Assembly: GCA_017302135.1 (NCBI GenBank)
Contig: JAFLDZ010000025.1
Span: 1-52,015, forward strand
Reading direction: 5' to 3'
Source of the DNA: Lysobacterales bacterium
Lineage (GTDB): Bacteria; Pseudomonadota; Gammaproteobacteria; Xanthomonadales; Xanthomonadaceae
Length of the DNA: 52,015 nt
The notes below the pieces were generated by a model. It saw only the letters and a list, made by a program, of their open reading frames with translations. It was not told the DNA's origin and made no database searches. The translations under genes and the position numbers were made by a program. Shown here piece by piece: positions 24,714 through 32,493 of the stretch (its first letter is position 1; each line of letters begins with the position of its first letter).

Positions 24714-26708
24714 TCACTTCGCCGGTGCGGCGGTCGGCGCCGCTGGCGCAGGCGCCAACACCGCCGGCTCCGCTGCCGGTGCCGCGACCGGCGTGGGCGC
24801 AGGCTTGGCGGTGTCGATCACTTCCTGCACCGAGCCGGTGGTGATCGGGTGATAGCCGGGCTTCGCCTTCTCGAACACGTCCTTGGCCAGCGCAAGACCG
24901 GCTTCGGTCTTCGCCAATGCGTTGTAGGTCGGCATGATCAGCTTGCGACGGCCGATGCGCTGCAGGAACGCGGCGATGGCGTCGTTGGCGTTGGTGTAGC
25001 CGCTGCGCACCGTCAGCGGATACCAGCGCTGCGCGATTTCGCCGTTCATGGTGCCGGTGAACCCGTAGGCGCTGTCGAGCTGCGCGAGCTGTTCCAGGGT
25101 CAGGGTCTCCGGCAGGCTCTCGATGAAATGCACCCACTCCTGGGTGGTCCACGCATCGGTGATCGCGGCCGGCGGCAGTTGCTGGCTGCCCAGCCACGCC
25201 AGACGCGCGGAATCGACCACGCCGAACCGGCGCGCCTGCGCCAGCGGCGCGGTCGGCGGAATGCCCGGGTCGTACAGCCACGCATTGAATTCGGCCGGGG
25301 TCACGACGTTCGGATACTTGGCCAGCAGGTTCTTCTTGGCGTAGTCGGCGAACTGCTGCGTGTCGATGCTCTGGAACGCGAAGTGGTTGAAGTATTCGCG
25401 CAGGAACGGATCGAACTTGTCGCGGCCGTAGCGCTGTTCCAGGAACTGCAGGAACCACGCGCCCTTGGTGTACACGGTGGCGCTGCTGCTGTTGTCCGGG
25501 TCTTTCAGCACGCCGGGCTTGGTCGCCAGCGCCTGCAGCGAGGGGTCGATCTCGGCGAACTCTTTCTTGAGCTCGTTGCGCTCGATCACGTTCTCCATGT
25601 CGGCCTGTTCCTTGCCGTACAGCACCTCGATGATGCGGTTCTCGACGTAGCTGGTGAAGCCTTCGTTGAGCCACGCGTCCTTGGCGCTGGAGAACGTCAC
25701 GAGATTGCCCGACCAGCTGTGCGCCAGTTCGTGCGCGATCAGCGACACCAGGGTCTTGTCGCCGACGATCACGGTCGGGGTGAGGAAGGTCAGACGCGGA
25801 TTTTCCATGCCGCCGTACGGGAACGAGGGCGGCAGCACCAGCATGTCGTAGCGGTCCCAGCGATACGGGCCGTACAGCGCCTCGGCGGTGGCGATCATGC
25901 GCTCGGTGTCTTCGAATTCCTTCACCGACTTGTCGAGCATGGTCGGCTCGGCCCACACGCCGCTGCGGTCGGAAATGCGCTTGAACGCGAGGTCGCCAGC
26001 AGCGATCGCCATCAGGTACGACGGGATCTTCTGCGGCATCTTGAAGGTGTAGTCGCCGTCGCGGATCGCATTCGGATCGTTGTCGGCGCTCATCAGCACC
26101 ATCACGTCCGGACGCGAGGTGACGTGCGCGGTGTAGGTGTAGCGCACGCTCGGCGTGTCCTGCAGCGGCACCCACGAACGCGCGTGGATCTGCTGCGACT
26201 GGCTGAACATGAAGGGCAGTTGCTTGCCCTCGGTCATCGACGGCTCCAGCCACTGCAGACCGGACGCCTGCGGCGAAGTCCTGTAGGTCACGCGCACCTG
26301 CGCATTGCGCTGCGGCGTGTCGATGCTGAGCTTGCTGCCGAGGATCGGATCGACAGCGGCCAGCTTGAAGGTCAGCGGCGCCCATCCGCCCTTGCCGTCG
26401 TCGCCCTCGACCTTGTCGATGCTCAGGTCGCGGCTGTCGAGCAACAGGACGGTCGCGGCCTTGTCCTTCCAATCCAGCGCGTAGGTCGCGGTGCCGGCGA
26501 GGGTCTTGGTATCGAAATCGAGCGCCAGTTCCAGCGCGAGGTCGGTGATCGCGACCTTTCCGGGCTCGGCGTAGGAATGTTCGTCGACCACCGCAGTCTG
26601 CGTCGGTGTGGGCTTGGCGGCGGACGCAACGGGGGTCGCATCCTCGGACTTGCAGGCAGTCATCATCAGGGTGGCGAGCAGGGGCAGAGCCAGGATCGAA
26701 GCGCGCAT
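24714..26708 (-). CDS. M1-family metallopeptidase (leukotriene A4 hydrolase-like), lipoprotein
   Basis: A 664-residue protein. A lipobox-like LMMTAC makes Cys19 a probable lipidation site. The N-terminal beta-saddle (about 45-250) is followed by the catalytic domain with the exopeptidase motif PPSFPYGGMENPRLTF and the zinc site HELAHSWSGN ... WLNEGFTSY, then the LTA4H-type helical C-terminal domain (about 500-630). The tail is Ala/Pro-rich and disordered. It should remove N-terminal residues from short peptides, here attached to the cell envelope. It is the first gene of the envelope operon and is divergent from the CsgG-like gene. Confidence 0.95.
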   Translation of the reverse strand: MRASILALPLLATLMMTACKSEDATPVASAAKPTPTQTAVVDEHSYAEPGKVAITDLALELALDFDTKTLAGTATYALDWKDKAATVLLLDSRDLSIDKVEGDDGKGGWAPLTFKLAAVDPILGSKLSIDTPQRNAQVRVTYRTSPQASGLQWLEPSMTEGKQLPFMFSQSQQIHARSWVPLQDTPSVRYTYTAHVTSRPDVMVLMSADNDPNAIRDGDYTFKMPQKIPSYLMAIAAGDLAFKRISDRSGVWAEPTMLDKSVKEFEDTERMIATAEALYGPYRWDRYDMLVLPPSFPYGGMENPRLTFLTPTVIVGDKTLVSLIAHELAHSWSGNLVTFSSAKDAWLNEGFTSYVENRIIEVLYGKEQADMENVIERNELKKEFAEIDPSLQALATKPGVLKDPDNSSSATVYTKGAWFLQFLEQRYGRDKFDPFLREYFNHFAFQSIDTQQFADYAKKNLLAKYPNVVTPAEFNAWLYDPGIPPTAPLAQARRFGVVDSARLAWLGSQQLPPAAITDAWTTQEWVHFIESLPETLTLEQLAQLDSAYGFTGTMNGEIAQRWYPLTVRSGYTNANDAIAAFLQRIGRRKLIMPTYNALAKTEAGLALAKDVFEKAKPGYHPITTGSVQEVIDTAKPAPTPVAAPAAEPAVLAPAPAAPTAAPAK

Positions 26709-26932
26709 GGCAGGGGCTTGGCAGGGAAAGCGGTGAGTGTACCCGCCCTGACCGGCACCCGGATGCGGACAGCCCCCAGTGTCCCCGGCCGGGGGTGGAT
26801 TTCGTTAATCGCCACAGACAGCGACAATAACGGGCATGGAACCGCCACCGGCGACCGGTCGGGTCCCGTGCCCCGTTCGCCGTTGATGTTCTTCCCGAAG
26901 CACTTTCCCGAGCTCACAGCCACAAGGTACCG

Positions 26933-27904
26933 ATGATGACCAACCAACTCCGCGGATCGACTGCCCTCTACGCCGGCCTGCTCACGCTCGCCGTGACCGC
27001 CGTTCTGGCGATGCCCGCCCACGCCCAGCGCCAGAGCGCGCAGGACCAGCGCAAGCAGAAGACGGCCGAAATCCCGACCTGCGCCAAGCCGCTGGGCACG
27101 CTGTCGGTGCTGGAACCGGAAGACGGCACCGACTGGTGGACCGGCCAGCAGCTGCCGGCGCCGTCCAAGCTGATCAAGGTGTTCGTCAACAAATCGCGCT
27201 GCTTCACCCTGGTCGACCGCGGTGCCGGCCTCGACGCCGCGCAGCGCGAGCGCGCGCTGGGCGCCAGCGGCGAACTGCGGAACCGCTCCAACGTCGGCAA
27301 GGGCCAGATCAAGGCCGCCGACTACGTGATGACCCCCGACCTGATCTCGCGCAACAGCAACGCCGGCGGCAACGCCATCGGCGGCATCCTCGGCGGTCTG
27401 GTCGGCGGTCGCGCCGGTGCGGCCATCGGTGGCCTGAACTTCCAGAAGAAGACCGCCGACGTGGTGCTGACCGTGACCGACGTGCGCTCGACCGAACAGG
27501 TGGCGATGGCCGAAGGCAGCGCCAAGAAGACCGACATCGGTTGGGGCGCGGGCGGCGGTCTGTTCGGCGGCAGCGGCTTCGGTGCCGGCGGCGCCAGCGG
27601 CTACGCCAACACCGAGATCGGCCAGGTCATCACCCTCGCCTACCTGCAGGCCTACACCGACATCGTCGCCCAGCTCGGCGGCCTGCCGGACAACGCCTCC
27701 GCCGCCAACGCGCAGCAGGCGGTCACGGTCGCCAAGCCGGCCCGTCTCTTCACCACCGCGAAGGGCACCAAAGTGGTGCGCAGCCTCGACGTGGGGATGA
27801 TGCTGTACCCCACCGGCAACAAGGAGGGGATGATGTGGGAAGTGGAGGACGAACTCGGCAACAAGGGCTGGATCTCGTCGACGCTGATCGAGCTGTCGCG
27901 CTGA
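26933..27904 (+). CDS. CsgG-family protein with C-terminal SH3-like segment
   Basis: A 323-residue exported protein. ATG 26933 follows AAGG by five bases; ATG 26936 is the next codon. The signal peptide ends at AHA before QRQSAQ; unlike true CsgG it has no lipobox. Residues about 45-250 resemble CsgG/HfaB (FVNKSRCFTLVDRGAGLDAA, ADYVMTPDLISRN, VVLTVTDVRSTEQVAMAEGSA), interrupted by glycine-rich stretches that look membrane-facing. The last ~55 residues (FTTAKGTKVVRSLDV ... NKGWISSTLIE) fit a small SH3-like domain. No curli genes are nearby, so a curli secretion role is unlikely; the actual role is unknown. The gene ends at a strong terminator. Confidence 0.82.
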   Translation: MMTNQLRGSTALYAGLLTLAVTAVLAMPAHAQRQSAQDQRKQKTAEIPTCAKPLGTLSVLEPEDGTDWWTGQQLPAPSKLIKVFVNKSRCFTLVDRGAGLDAAQRERALGASGELRNRSNVGKGQIKAADYVMTPDLISRNSNAGGNAIGGILGGLVGGRAGAAIGGLNFQKKTADVVLTVTDVRSTEQVAMAEGSAKKTDIGWGAGGGLFGGSGFGAGGASGYANTEIGQVITLAYLQAYTDIVAQLGGLPDNASAANAQQAVTVAKPARLFTTAKGTKVVRSLDVGMMLYPTGNKEGMMWEVEDELGNKGWISSTLIELSR

Positions 27905-27948
27905 GCGATACGAAAGCAGATCCGAACAGGGTGCGCTCCAGCGCACCG

Positions 27949-27984
27949 GCAATAAAAAAGGCGCTCCGGCGCCTTTTTTATTGC
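27949..27984. terminator. Bidirectional rho-independent terminator
   Basis: GCAATAAAAAAGGCGC (27949-27964), loop TCCG, and the fully complementary arm 27969-27984. The 16-bp stem with an A-run and a T-run terminates both the CsgG-like gene (plus) and coaBC (minus). Confidence 0.93.
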
Positions 27985-28008
27985 ATCGACAACCGCGTGC
28001 GGCAACCG

Positions 28009-29232
28009 CTACAACCGCGTCCGGATCAGATCCAGCAGCGCGTCCGCCAGCGCGGTCTTCGGCGCCGGTCCCAGCGCATGCGCGGCCTCCGCATCGATCA
28101 CGGTCAGTGCGTTGTCGTCGCTCTCGAACCCGCAGCCGGCGCGGCCGACCTGGTTCGCTGCGATCATGTCCAGCTTCTTGCGCTGCAGTTTGTCGCGGGC
28201 GTAATGCTCGACATCGTTGGTTTCGGCGGCGAACCCCACCACCACCCGCGGCCGCTGCGCGTGCGCGGCGACTTCGGCCAGCACGTCGTGCGTGCGGACC
28301 AGTTCGACGGTCAGGTTCTCGCCGCCGCCGGCCTGTTCGGTCTTCTTGATCTTGCGGTCGGCCACGACCAGCGGCGTGTAATCCGCCACCGCCGCCGCGC
28401 CGATGTAGATGTCCGCCGGCAATGCCCCGAGCACCGCATCGCGCATCTGCGCGGCCGAGCGCACGTCGATGCGCTTCACGCCCGCAGGCGTGGGCAGACC
28501 CACCGGGCCTGCGACCAGCACCACCTCGGCACCGCGACGCGCGGCCGCAGCGGCGATCGCGAAGCCCATCTTGCCGCTGCTGCGGTTGCCGATGAAGCGC
28601 ACGGGATCGAGGTCTTCGAAGGTGGGACCGGCGCTGATCAGCAGCCGGCGGCCTGAAAGATCCGCATGGCGCGCGGTATCGGTCGCGAACGCCTCCACCA
28701 GCGCGCCGACGATCTCCGGCGGCTCGCGCAGCCGGCCGGAGCCGAACTCGCCGCAGGCCTGGGCGCCATCGTCGGGTCCGATCACCTGCACGCCGCGACA
28801 GCGCAGCGTGGCGATATTCGCCTGCGTGGCCGGGTGCAGCCACATCCGGTGATTCATCGCCGGCACCACCGAGATCGGCGCGGTCGTGGCCAGACACAGG
28901 GTACTGACCAGATCGTCGGCCAGCCCATGCGCGAGCCGTGCCAGGGTGTCGGCGGTCGCGGGGGCGACCACGACCCGGTCGGCCCAGCGCGCGAGTTCGA
29001 TATGGCCCATCGCCGCCTCGGCCGCTTCGTCCCACAAAGACACGCGTACCGGCACGCCGGACACCGCTTGAAGGCTGGCCGCGCCGATGAAGCGTTGGGC
29101 GTTGTCCGTCATCGCCACCTGCACTTCGGCGCCGGCTTCGCGCAGGCGGCGCACCAGTTCCACCGCCTTGTACGCGGCGATCCCACCGCACACGCAGAGC
29201 AGGATGCGTCGGCCGGTCAGCGTCTGCGCCAT
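28009..29232 (-). CDS. coaBC: Bifunctional phosphopantothenoylcysteine decarboxylase/synthetase
   Basis: A 407-residue enzyme for two steps of coenzyme A synthesis. The N-terminal flavin-dependent decarboxylase half (about 1-185) has ILLCVCGGIAAYKAVELVRRL, DRVVVAPATADTLAR, PAMNHRMWLHPA and the catalytic cysteine in ACGEFGSGRL. The C-terminal CTP-dependent ligase half (about 190-405) has LLISAGPTFEDLDPVRFIGNRSSGKMG, AAVADYTP and GFAAETND. The ATG at 29232 gives the family length. It is back-to-back with radC, the common bacterial neighbour, with 119 bases between the starts. Confidence 0.97.
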   Translation of the reverse strand: MAQTLTGRRILLCVCGGIAAYKAVELVRRLREAGAEVQVAMTDNAQRFIGAASLQAVSGVPVRVSLWDEAAEAAMGHIELARWADRVVVAPATADTLARLAHGLADDLVSTLCLATTAPISVVPAMNHRMWLHPATQANIATLRCRGVQVIGPDDGAQACGEFGSGRLREPPEIVGALVEAFATDTARHADLSGRRLLISAGPTFEDLDPVRFIGNRSSGKMGFAIAAAAARRGAEVVLVAGPVGLPTPAGVKRIDVRSAAQMRDAVLGALPADIYIGAAAVADYTPLVVADRKIKKTEQAGGGENLTVELVRTHDVLAEVAAHAQRPRVVVGFAAETNDVEHYARDKLQRKKLDMIAANQVGRAGCGFESDDNALTVIDAEAAHALGPAPKTALADALLDLIRTRL

Positions 29233-29351
29233 GCGGAGATTTCCTACGTTCGAACGAGCCGACAGCTTACCCGATGCCGCGACCACGACCGACGGCGCCG
29301 CGCCATCGTCGGAACGATGCTGTCGATCACTCGACAACACGCCTTCCCGAC

Positions 29352-30026
29352 ATGCAAATCCGCGACTGGCCCGACAACGAACGTCCCCGCGAAAAACTGC
29401 TCAAACACGGGCCTGCTGTGCTCTCCGACGCCGAGCTGCTGGCGATCTTCCTGTGCTCCGGCGTGCAGGGCGTGGACGTGGTGACCAGCGCCCGACGGCT
29501 GCTCACCGCCCACGGACCGCTGCGTAGTCTGCTGGAACACACCCCGAAACAGCTGCTGAAATTGCCCGGCATCGGACCCGCACGCGCCTGCACGCTGCTG
29601 GCGGCGCTGGAGCTGGGCAACCGCCATCTGGCCGCCGGGCTGGAGCGCGGCGATGCCCTCACGGATCCGCAGGCCGCCGGACGCTATTTTTCGCAGCGCC
29701 TGCGCGGGCTGCCGCACGAGGTGTTCGCCGCGCTGTTCCTCGACACCCGCCACCGCGCGATCGCCTTCGAGGAACTGTTCCGCGGCACTGTCGACGGCGC
29801 CGAAGTGCATCCGCGCGAAGTCGTCCGCCGCGCGCTGGTCCACAACGCCGCCGCGCTGATCGTCGGCCACAATCACCCCAGCGGCAACGGCGAACCCAGT
29901 GCCGCCGACCGCGCAATCACGCTCCGATTGAAACAGGCGCTCGCGCTGGTCGAAATCCGCCTGCTGGATCACTTCATCGTCGGCGACGGTGCGCCGGTGT
30001 CGCTGGCGGCGCGGGGATGGGTGTAA
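29352..30026 (+). CDS. radC: RadC family protein (JAB domain)
   Basis: A 224-residue protein. A helix-hairpin-helix-like N-terminus (DAELLAIFLCSGVQG, LLKLPGIGPARACTLLAALELG) precedes the JAB/MPN metal domain with the JAMM-type motif VGHNHPSGNGEPSAAD and the lead glutamate in AIAFEELFRGT. The fold suggests a metal hydrolase, but a cellular function for RadC is not established despite the gene name. Divergent from coaBC. Confidence 0.96.
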   Translation: MQIRDWPDNERPREKLLKHGPAVLSDAELLAIFLCSGVQGVDVVTSARRLLTAHGPLRSLLEHTPKQLLKLPGIGPARACTLLAALELGNRHLAAGLERGDALTDPQAAGRYFSQRLRGLPHEVFAALFLDTRHRAIAFEELFRGTVDGAEVHPREVVRRALVHNAAALIVGHNHPSGNGEPSAADRAITLRLKQALALVEIRLLDHFIVGDGAPVSLAARGWV

Positions 30027-30071
30027 GCCGTTGCCGTGCGCTCCGGGGCCGCGGCGCGGACCCGGAATTCC

Positions 30072-30701
30072 TCAACCCTTCTTCAGCCACTTCAACAGCG
30101 GCGCCCAGTCTTCCTGGTGTTCGCGCACCTGCTGCGAGTGATAGTCGAACAGGCTGCGGCCCAGGCCGACCAGCATCACGTACGCCTGGCTGTCGCGCAG
30201 TTGCGCGACCACCGGATACGGCCAGTGCTGCAGCAGTTCGACCGCCTGCTGCGAGGCGTTCGTCCACGGCTTGAGGCGGTTGCCGACCAGCCCCACGCGC
30301 AGTTGACCGCGACGCACGCGCGGATGCTTGGCGATGGCGTTGAGGAAGGGCACGGTGGCGTCGATGTCCAGCGTCGACGGCAGGATCGGCACCACCAGCG
30401 TATCGGCGTATTCGAGGAAGGATTCCAGGCTGTCGGCGGTGGCGCCGGCCGGTGCGTCGATCACCGTGCGCTGCACGTCGTCGGGGACCTGCTTGTGCCA
30501 GGTTCTGCGGGTGCCGTCGATCGGCAGGACTGCGGTTTCAAGATCGGACCGGCGTTCGGCCCAACGGGTCGACGATCCCTGCGGGTCGGCGTCGATCAGG
30601 ACGGTGCGATGACCGTCCAAGGCCGCTTGCGCGGCGAGATGCGTGGCGATGGTGGTCTTACCCACCCCGCCCTTCGAGCTGGCGACCAGAACCGTTTTCA
30701 T
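30072..30701 (-). CDS. ParA/MinD-family ATPase
   Basis: A 209-residue protein with a strong GGAGGT four bases before the ATG at 30701. The deviant Walker A ASSKGGVGKTT, the DADPQGSS switch and the VIDAPAG Walker B region place it in the ParA family (short form without a DNA-binding N-terminus). No parB lies next to it, so it is an orphan ParA; relatives position chemoreceptors, carboxysomes or conjugation machinery. It converges on radC (45 bases between stops) and is divergent from the AAA ATPase gene, with 175 bases between the two starts. Confidence 0.9.
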   Translation of the reverse strand: MKTVLVASSKGGVGKTTIATHLAAQAALDGHRTVLIDADPQGSSTRWAERRSDLETAVLPIDGTRRTWHKQVPDDVQRTVIDAPAGATADSLESFLEYADTLVVPILPSTLDIDATVPFLNAIAKHPRVRRGQLRVGLVGNRLKPWTNASQQAVELLQHWPYPVVAQLRDSQAYVMLVGLGRSLFDYHSQQVREHQEDWAPLLKWLKKG

Positions 30702-30876
30702 CGGCACCTCCGCAGTGAAGAAACCGCAGCTTATCACCGGAATCGCGGCGCGCGACGAGCCCTTCGGAAGGGGTTGGCAAGCGAATCAATCACTTGGCCT
30801 GCGCACCCCCCGCGCGCGACCCGGCTTTGCTATCGTTTTCGCTGCTTTCGGCGGATTTCCGCCTCCCCAGGACCCC

Positions 30877-32361
30877 ATGAGCGGCTTGCAGGACCTTGTG
30901 GCGCTGATCCGCGCCGACACCCCACTGATCGTGATCGAGACCCCGGACGAACCCCGGGTGGTCGAACTGTTCCGGCAATCGTTGATGCACGCCTGGCGCG
31001 CGCTGTATCGCTGGTCGATCACCGAAGGCCTGCGCCGCATCGACATGGACCGCGAGGACGAAGCCGAAGGCGCGCCCGACGCCGGCTCGACGCTGCAGGC
31101 GATCTACCGCTCCGACCAGCGCGGCGTGTTCCTGCTGCTCGATTTCGCACCGTATCTGAAATACGCCGGCACCCAGCGCCAGGTCCGCGACATCCTGCAG
31201 CGCCGCAACTGCCTGCCGCACGTGCTGGTGCTGGTCGGCAACAAGGTGGAGCTGCCCGAAGACCTCGAAGCGCACGCGGTGCGCTATCGACCGAGGCTCC
31301 CCGGCAGCGAAGCGCTGCTGAAAATGGTGAAGGACGAAGCCACCGCGTACGCCCGCGAACACGGCGGCAAGCGCGTGGAGGTCGATCCCGAAGCGGTGAA
31401 GCAGATCGTGCGCAATCTGCGCGGCCTGTCCGAAACCGATGCGCGCCGGATCGCGCGCCATCTGATCTTCCGCGACGGCGTGCTCAACGCCGACGATCTG
31501 CCCGAACTGGCGAAACTGAAGTTCGAACTGATCAACCGCAGCGGCCATCTGCATTACGAATTCGACCCGGTGAAGCTCGACCATGTGATCGGCGCCAAGC
31601 GCGTGAAGCGCTGGGTGGAGCTGCGCCGCAGCGCCTTCGTCGAAGGCAACGCGCCGCCGGGCCTGGACCCGCCGAAAGGCCTGCTGCTGCTCGGCGTGCA
31701 GGGCTGCGGCAAATCGATGCTCGCCAAAGCCATTGCCGCCGGTTTCGGCGTACCGCTGCTGCGCCTCGACTTCGCCGCGCTGTACAACAAATATCACGGC
31801 GAAACCGAGAAGAACCTGCGCGATGCGCTGGCCTCCGCCGAACAGCTCTCGCCCTGCGTGCTCTGGATCGACGAGCTGGAAAAAGGCCTCGCCAGCTCCA
31901 GCGGTGAAGACGGCGGCGTGTCGCGGCGCGTGCTCGGCACCTTCCTCACCTGGCTGGCCGAACGCAAATCGCCGGTGTTCCTCGTCGCCACCGCCAACCA
32001 GGTGCAGGACCTGCCCGCCGAACTCTTGCGCAAAGGCCGCTTCGACGAAATCTTCTTCGTCGATCTGCCGAGCGCGGACGCGCGCGCCGAATTGTTCGGG
32101 TTGCACCTGCGCCGTCGCAGCGTTGAAGCGGACAGCTTCGACATGCCCGCACTCGCCACCGCAGCCGACGGTTTCTCAGGCGCCGAAATCGAACAGGCCA
32201 TCGTCGCCGCGCTCTACGCCGCCCACGCCGCCGGTCACCCGCTCAGCGATTTCCAACTGCGCGCAGAGCTGAAGAACACGCGTCCGCTGTCGGTGTTGAT
32301 GGCGGAGCAGGTGAATGAATTGCGGGAGTGGGCTTCGGCGCGGACTGTGCCGGCGGATTGA
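30877..32361 (+). CDS. AAA-family ATPase, Ycf46-like
   Basis: A 494-residue protein; AGGA lies just upstream of the ATG. The N-terminal ~240 residues resemble the Ycf46-type domain (LIRADTPLIVIETPDEPRVVELF, GVFLLLDFAPYL, RDILQ). The AAA core has Walker A GVQGCGKS (273-280), Walker B VLWIDELEKG (D332, E333), sensor FLVATANQ, an RKGRFDEIFFVDLPS second-region-of-homology arginine finger and an FtsH-like small domain (DGFSGAEIEQAIVAALYAA). There is no peptidase domain, so it probably remodels proteins. Its cellular role is unknown. A possible shared promoter region links it to the divergent ParA gene. Confidence 0.9.
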   Translation: MSGLQDLVALIRADTPLIVIETPDEPRVVELFRQSLMHAWRALYRWSITEGLRRIDMDREDEAEGAPDAGSTLQAIYRSDQRGVFLLLDFAPYLKYAGTQRQVRDILQRRNCLPHVLVLVGNKVELPEDLEAHAVRYRPRLPGSEALLKMVKDEATAYAREHGGKRVEVDPEAVKQIVRNLRGLSETDARRIARHLIFRDGVLNADDLPELAKLKFELINRSGHLHYEFDPVKLDHVIGAKRVKRWVELRRSAFVEGNAPPGLDPPKGLLLLGVQGCGKSMLAKAIAAGFGVPLLRLDFAALYNKYHGETEKNLRDALASAEQLSPCVLWIDELEKGLASSSGEDGGVSRRVLGTFLTWLAERKSPVFLVATANQVQDLPAELLRKGRFDEIFFVDLPSADARAELFGLHLRRRSVEADSFDMPALATAADGFSGAEIEQAIVAALYAAHAAGHPLSDFQLRAELKNTRPLSVLMAEQVNELREWASARTVPAD

Positions 32362-32380
32362 GGCCGACAACGACAACGCT

Positions 32381-32415
32381 CACACACTGGTCGGATTCAC
32401 CGATCCAGCGTGTGG
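32381..32415. terminator. Hairpin between convergent AAA ATPase and M4 protease genes
   Basis: CACACACTGGTCGG pairs with CCGATCCAGCGTGTG with one mismatch and one bulge around a short ATTCA loop. The position between two converging stops suggests termination; there is no long T-run. Confidence 0.45.
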
Positions 32416-32493
32416 TCTATTGTAAAGAGATCCCTATACAGCTACAGCATTCTCACTTGCAAATACAACACATGCAGTATCCGTAGCGGATTA

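Noticed and set aside
32398..32493. Small protein gene in the AT-rich stretch after the AAA ATPase (frame starting near 32410)
   Set aside because: It runs antisense into the M4 protease gene, has odd composition, and no ribosome site.
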